Shown here: positions 59,901-64,000 of the stretch, piece by piece
Layout: each line of letters opens with the position of its first letter
Position numbering within the stretch: position 1 is the first letter of the stretch
From: Zonotrichia leucophrys gambelii
Lineage: Eukaryota > Chordata > Aves > Passeriformes > Passerellidae
NCBI RefSeq assembly: GCF_028769735.1
Contig: NC_088171.1
Coordinates: 128,915,533-128,979,532, forward strand
Length of the DNA stretch: 64,000 bases
Direction: 5' to 3'
Translations under genes and position numbers: made by a program
Notes under the pieces: generated by a model
Database searches by the model: none
Told to the model about the DNA's origin: nothing
Seen by the model: only the letters and a program-made list of their open reading frames with translations

Positions 59901-62900
59901 ACTTGGGACGTAAATAATTAATGGCTTCAGTATTTGAAAAAGAGGTGTCCAGCTTCTGTTGCAATGGGTGTGAGGTATATTTTGTCAATTATCCACCTCT
60001 TTCAGGGTGGGAGACTTTGTGCTTTGTGAAGGAAGTTTGACACAGTTTCATAGATAAGTTAATCTGAGTAAATTCTTAGTATATTTCTTAATTTTATATT
60101 GGGTGAGGAAGTGGGTGTAACCATGACAAATAGCCTTTTCTTGGCTGTTATGAAACCTCACAGGAGCAGTTTAACTTGCTTCTCTGGGAAGGAGAAGGGG
60201 AGTCTTTCACCTTACAGAAATGGCTTTCCATACATGAACTAACCTTCACTGACAGGATTTATCTCAAAGCTTTGACTTTGTTTTTACCTTGTACTAAAAA
60301 AAGTCTTGTCAGCTAAACCATTTAAGTCTTAGCATAGAGGGAGATGTAATTTTTGAAGTGGTCATTGACACAATGTTAATGTGGTCTTTTCTCTCCTGAA
60401 GATGAGATGTAATGAATTTGGTTAAACAGAGGGTATTCTGAATATGAGGGTTTAGAAGTGTCATGTTTTAAGTTTTCTGGCAGTGACATCTTTGAAACCA
60501 GTAGCACACCTGAGAAAAGTTAATTTGAAGCTTCAGTGAGTCTGTATGTAGAGTCAGCTTTGGGGGAAGAAAGGATGATCTCGTTCTTTACATGACTTTG
60601 TTTTCCCTTAATAATACATTCAGTGCCTGTCTCTGTTATTTAAATGTTACTTACTTTAGGCCGTGCCTGAACTGAAAATTTAAGTTGTATACTTTGCATT
60701 GCCTGCATTGTTTGCACTCTCTGAATTTATGTGGAAAAAATAGCAAGGAAGAACCTACCTTTTTAATCTGCACATCAATTGAAGGTACTGTGCAAGTGAT
60801 TTGTGGATCTGTGACTGCTGCCCTGGCAAACACCACCCCCCTTGCATTCACTGATGAGCAAATCTGTTAAAAATCTCAAGCAGATGTTGCTGGAAGGAGC
60901 TGGCGTAGGGTGTGGTGTGGCAGTGCAGGGAGCCAGCAGGGATGCGGAGCTGCTGCCCTGGCCCCACACGTGTGCAGCAGCCGTGCACGGCGAGGGAGAG
61001 AGCTCCTGATGATGGAAGTGTTCCTGTTACAGTGATCCTGCACGGCCTGAACCCCCTCTGCTGCGTCTGCTGGGGGAGTCCCTGTCCTCTTTGCAGAGGA
61101 AGGCAGCCTGAGCACAAACTTCTCTGCTGGCACTGATGTGTCATCTGCATCGCTGCCCCGAGCTGGGGAAAAGAAAGGATTGACAGATGTGTTCTTAAAT
61201 AGAGAATCTGCAAGTTTTGTGCAGATAATACAGTACTTCTTTTATCTTAAGTGATTTACTTTGGTGTGCTTTGAACTCTTCTTAATCTACTTAGCAAAAG
61301 TGCAGGTAGCCCACCTCAAACAGGAATAGGTGGTTTAATTACCGGGAAGCCATAACTGATGTATTAGTTGAATTCCCCAAGTTACAGCTGCTTGATAAAC
61401 TTTAGGAACAGGCAACGTGTTGAACTTGGTTTTAGGATTAGTTTCTTGAAAGCATAGCCAAATTTAGATTGTGCTGTTTCAGAAGAGAAGAGGGGAACGG
61501 TATGACTGTCATGACGTTATTATTATCATCACACTCTTAGATGGAAACACTTTTAAAAATATCAAATGGTTTGGCAGCCTCAAAAGATTTGCACCACCAC
61601 TGTAGTAATATAGACTGTTAGAGGATTCATATGTGCAGCAGTGCGTTAAGATTTGATCTTAGTATTGTTATTTAAGAACAGTAATTTGGGAGGTTAAGCA
61701 TCAGAATGTACAGTGTTATTTCATGTCTGGTTGAATGTGGATGGTTACTTTTACATAGGCCGGTATTCTAGGCCTTTTTGGACTTTGCTCTGCCAGGGTC
61801 CTCTTGTGATTACAGCTGCGTGCTACACGCCAGATGCTGCTCTTTAGAGAGTACGTATGTAATTGTCTGTGAATGTTCTTGCTGAAACTTTGCTGAGATG
61901 TTGTAAGTCAAAGTAATTGCTCTCCTCTGAAGGCGGAGGTTTGTTTTCCCCGCCTCTTACATTGCACTAACTGTAAGTTTCTGATCCCGGAGGAAACTGA
62001 CTTCAGTTGCTGAAATGATACAAAGATAGCCCTGGTAAAGTCAAGTTAAGATAATTTAGTGCATTAAGAAGTTGAACTGGTTTATCTCCTTGTTGGGTGC
62101 ACATCAGAATATTTTGAAAAGTGCTGCAGGAGGGAGAGTTGGTAGTGAAGAACGGGAAGGAGGAAGCAGGGTTGAGTTCCTTCCATTTTGAAAGCAGCAA
62201 GTTTATTTTGGCTACTGTAATGTGAAACTGTACTGTGAATGTGATCTGGGCTGAGAGTAGTTGTGACCTGTCACAAGGAATTTGGTAAAATAGTAATTGG
62301 GGCACAAATGTTGTATTCTTTTTCCTTCTCAAATCGGATATGTAAGGTTTGAGCATATTTGTTGGACCAATAATAAATTGACTAAGCTGTTAGTAGCTGT
62401 ATATTAAGGTTGGCACTGCAAGTCAAAGCTGTCAGAGAACAGCATTTTAAGTCAACAACATTTATAGACTAAATATTTGTAAAAGTTAAAAACTATAAAC
62501 AATGACATGCATTTGAGGTAATTTTGGTATACTATCTATTTATGAAATATTCTGATTTCCATGTAGGATCTTTGTCACATTTTTGATTCAGTCAAAAAAT
62601 AAATGTGAAGGGTGTGACGCTTTCTTTCTTAAACTATCTAAAGTAGATAACTGTTCAGTACACAATTATACTTACATGAAAAATGACTTGACGCTTGAGG
62701 AAAAACAACCAAGGATGTACCTAAGCTTGGCAAACTGCAAGGTGTTTTAGCTCCCTTTTCACATTCCTGGCACAAGTAATAATTTGTGACTTCAATAGGT
62801 GACATTATGTATTTGAAACTTATATGAAGAAGAGAAGGGGGTTCAAGGTATTTTGTTTTAGTGATTACACTAACAGCAATCTAATTTGCAGTTACTTTTG

Positions 62901-64000
62901 CAAGATACTTAGTGTAAAAGCTGCTGTTTTGTCTTTCTTTGCATCAACAGCCATTTATGCAGGAAAAAACATATACAGAAAAACTACTTGTGCTTTTCAG
63001 TATACGGATTTTTTTTTAAACCTTGAGTTCATTGAAGTCCACTAAGGATTTGGTTCTTAGCAACAACTCCACATAGGAGACTGCAGTAGTTGGCATCTGT
63101 GTGTGCCCCAGAGAAAAGGTGAGGACAAGGCCTGGTTGCAGTAGTTAGAGGATTTTAAATTGGGAGGAACAATTTGGAGAAAAAAGATGTTGAAATAAAT
63201 GCACAAACCTTTTCACAGTGCACACATGTATTTTGTCCAAACCTTTAAGCTTGACCGTTTAAGTGAGGATGACACAGCATTAGTTACTCCATTACAGGAA
63301 TAATTATCCAAACTTCAGATCGTATTTACTCTTTCTGGCATAGAACTATTTTGACAATAAACTCTGTGATCTATTTCTAAAAATCTTTCTGTGCTTAAAA
63401 TTGCAGGTCACCAACATTGCTTTCTTTTCTCTTACCCTTCCCCTCTAGGGAAATTAGTATTTTGCTTCAATTTAAAGAATGTTTTAGTTTTATAGGAGAG
63501 AGAACACATACTCACTGATACAAAGGCATGAAGTGTGACAATTCTAAGCAGTTGAAACATACTGTAAACCCAAACAAAAAGGTTTAAGGTGGGAGCACTG
63601 GTTGTCTGCATTTACACCTAAAACTGCACTTTGGTTCCAGGTGAGGAGTGATGTAACCATTCCATTTGCTGTCTTTGAAAATTTCATCTTCATCTCACAA
63701 GTCTCACTGCTACACCCAGCACTTGTCAGGGGAATTTCTCATACTAAAAATGTTTCACCCAGTCTCTCAGCAAATCCCAGCTGCTGCACTTTAAAGTTCA
63801 GTGTGTTTTACAGCAGCAATCCATGTTGGTACAGTGAATATTTAACATCCCAACTTGATCATTTTTTTGCAGTTCTAAAAATGATTTTTGGTGTAGCATC
63901 TATCAGTTTGTCTAACTGGCTGGTTTTTGAGGTGATTTCTCAAATTGCTTATATCTACAGGGGAGATGAAACATGTATTTTCTGTAATGTTGTTTTGGAC
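56947..64000 (+). other. UBR5 intron 1 (5' part)
   Basis: Begins with the GTGAGG donor and about 300 bp of G/C-run-rich CpG-island DNA, then becomes ordinary AT-rich intron. I looked for the next UBR5 coding segment on the plus strand and did not see it, so the intron extends past the window. No nested gene, small RNA or clear mobile element was recognised in it. Confidence 0.75.

Noticed and set aside
57600..64000. Second UBR5 exon in the window
   Set aside because: No plus-strand frame continuing the UBR5 N-terminus after an AG acceptor was found; the rest of the window reads as intron.

Overview
This is avian nuclear DNA, most likely from a songbird. The evidence is several CR1 LINE 3' ends, class II and ERVL-like retroviral LTRs of the kind common in birds, widely spaced genes with introns, and two recognisable single-copy vertebrate genes: ODF1 on the minus strand near 33 kb and the first coding exon of UBR5 on the plus strand at 56.9 kb. 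In human 8q22 the order is UBR5, ODF1, KLF10 with the same relative orientations. By synteny, the AT-rich 3'-UTR-like sequence ending in AATAAA at the left edge is probably the tail of KLF10, but no KLF10 coding sequence is in the window.

Layout. 1-350: probable KLF10 3' end. 350-5,880: plain intergenic DNA. 5,880-6,720: an orphan CpG island preceded by AP-1 and TATA/MEF2-like motifs and containing short tandem repeats; it is a candidate promoter of an unannotated transcript. 7-19 kb: intergenic DNA with an LTR fragment, a CR1 end and a 30-bp minisatellite. 19,079-26,983: a full-length but defective class II endogenous retrovirus with 491-bp LTRs, a 6-bp target duplication, frameshifted gag and pro-pol, and an env reduced to its two ends. 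27-31.9 kb: intergenic. 31,883-32,237: a solo LTR with a 5-bp target duplication. 32,643-33,340: ODF1 in two exons (169 aa). 33.4-33.55 kb: its probable promoter, with a consensus RFX X-box. 33,555-34,800: a 26-bp minisatellite with a higher-order duplication. 35-55.8 kb: intergenic DNA with an ERVL-like LTR, CR1 pieces and a cluster of hairpins. 56.1-57.25 kb: the UBR5 CpG-island promoter and first coding exon. 56,947-64,000: UBR5 intron 1.

The genes do not form a pathway. ODF1 is a sperm-tail structural protein, UBR5 is a ubiquitous E3 ubiquitin ligase, and their promoters look correspondingly different. The points most worth a second look are the contrast between identical LTRs and broken coding regions in the retrovirus, the compact avian ODF1 with its X-box promoter and adjoining minisatellite, and the orphan CpG island at 6 kb. 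I found no convincing new multi-gene system. Most long open frames in the window arise from GC-rich or repetitive DNA.
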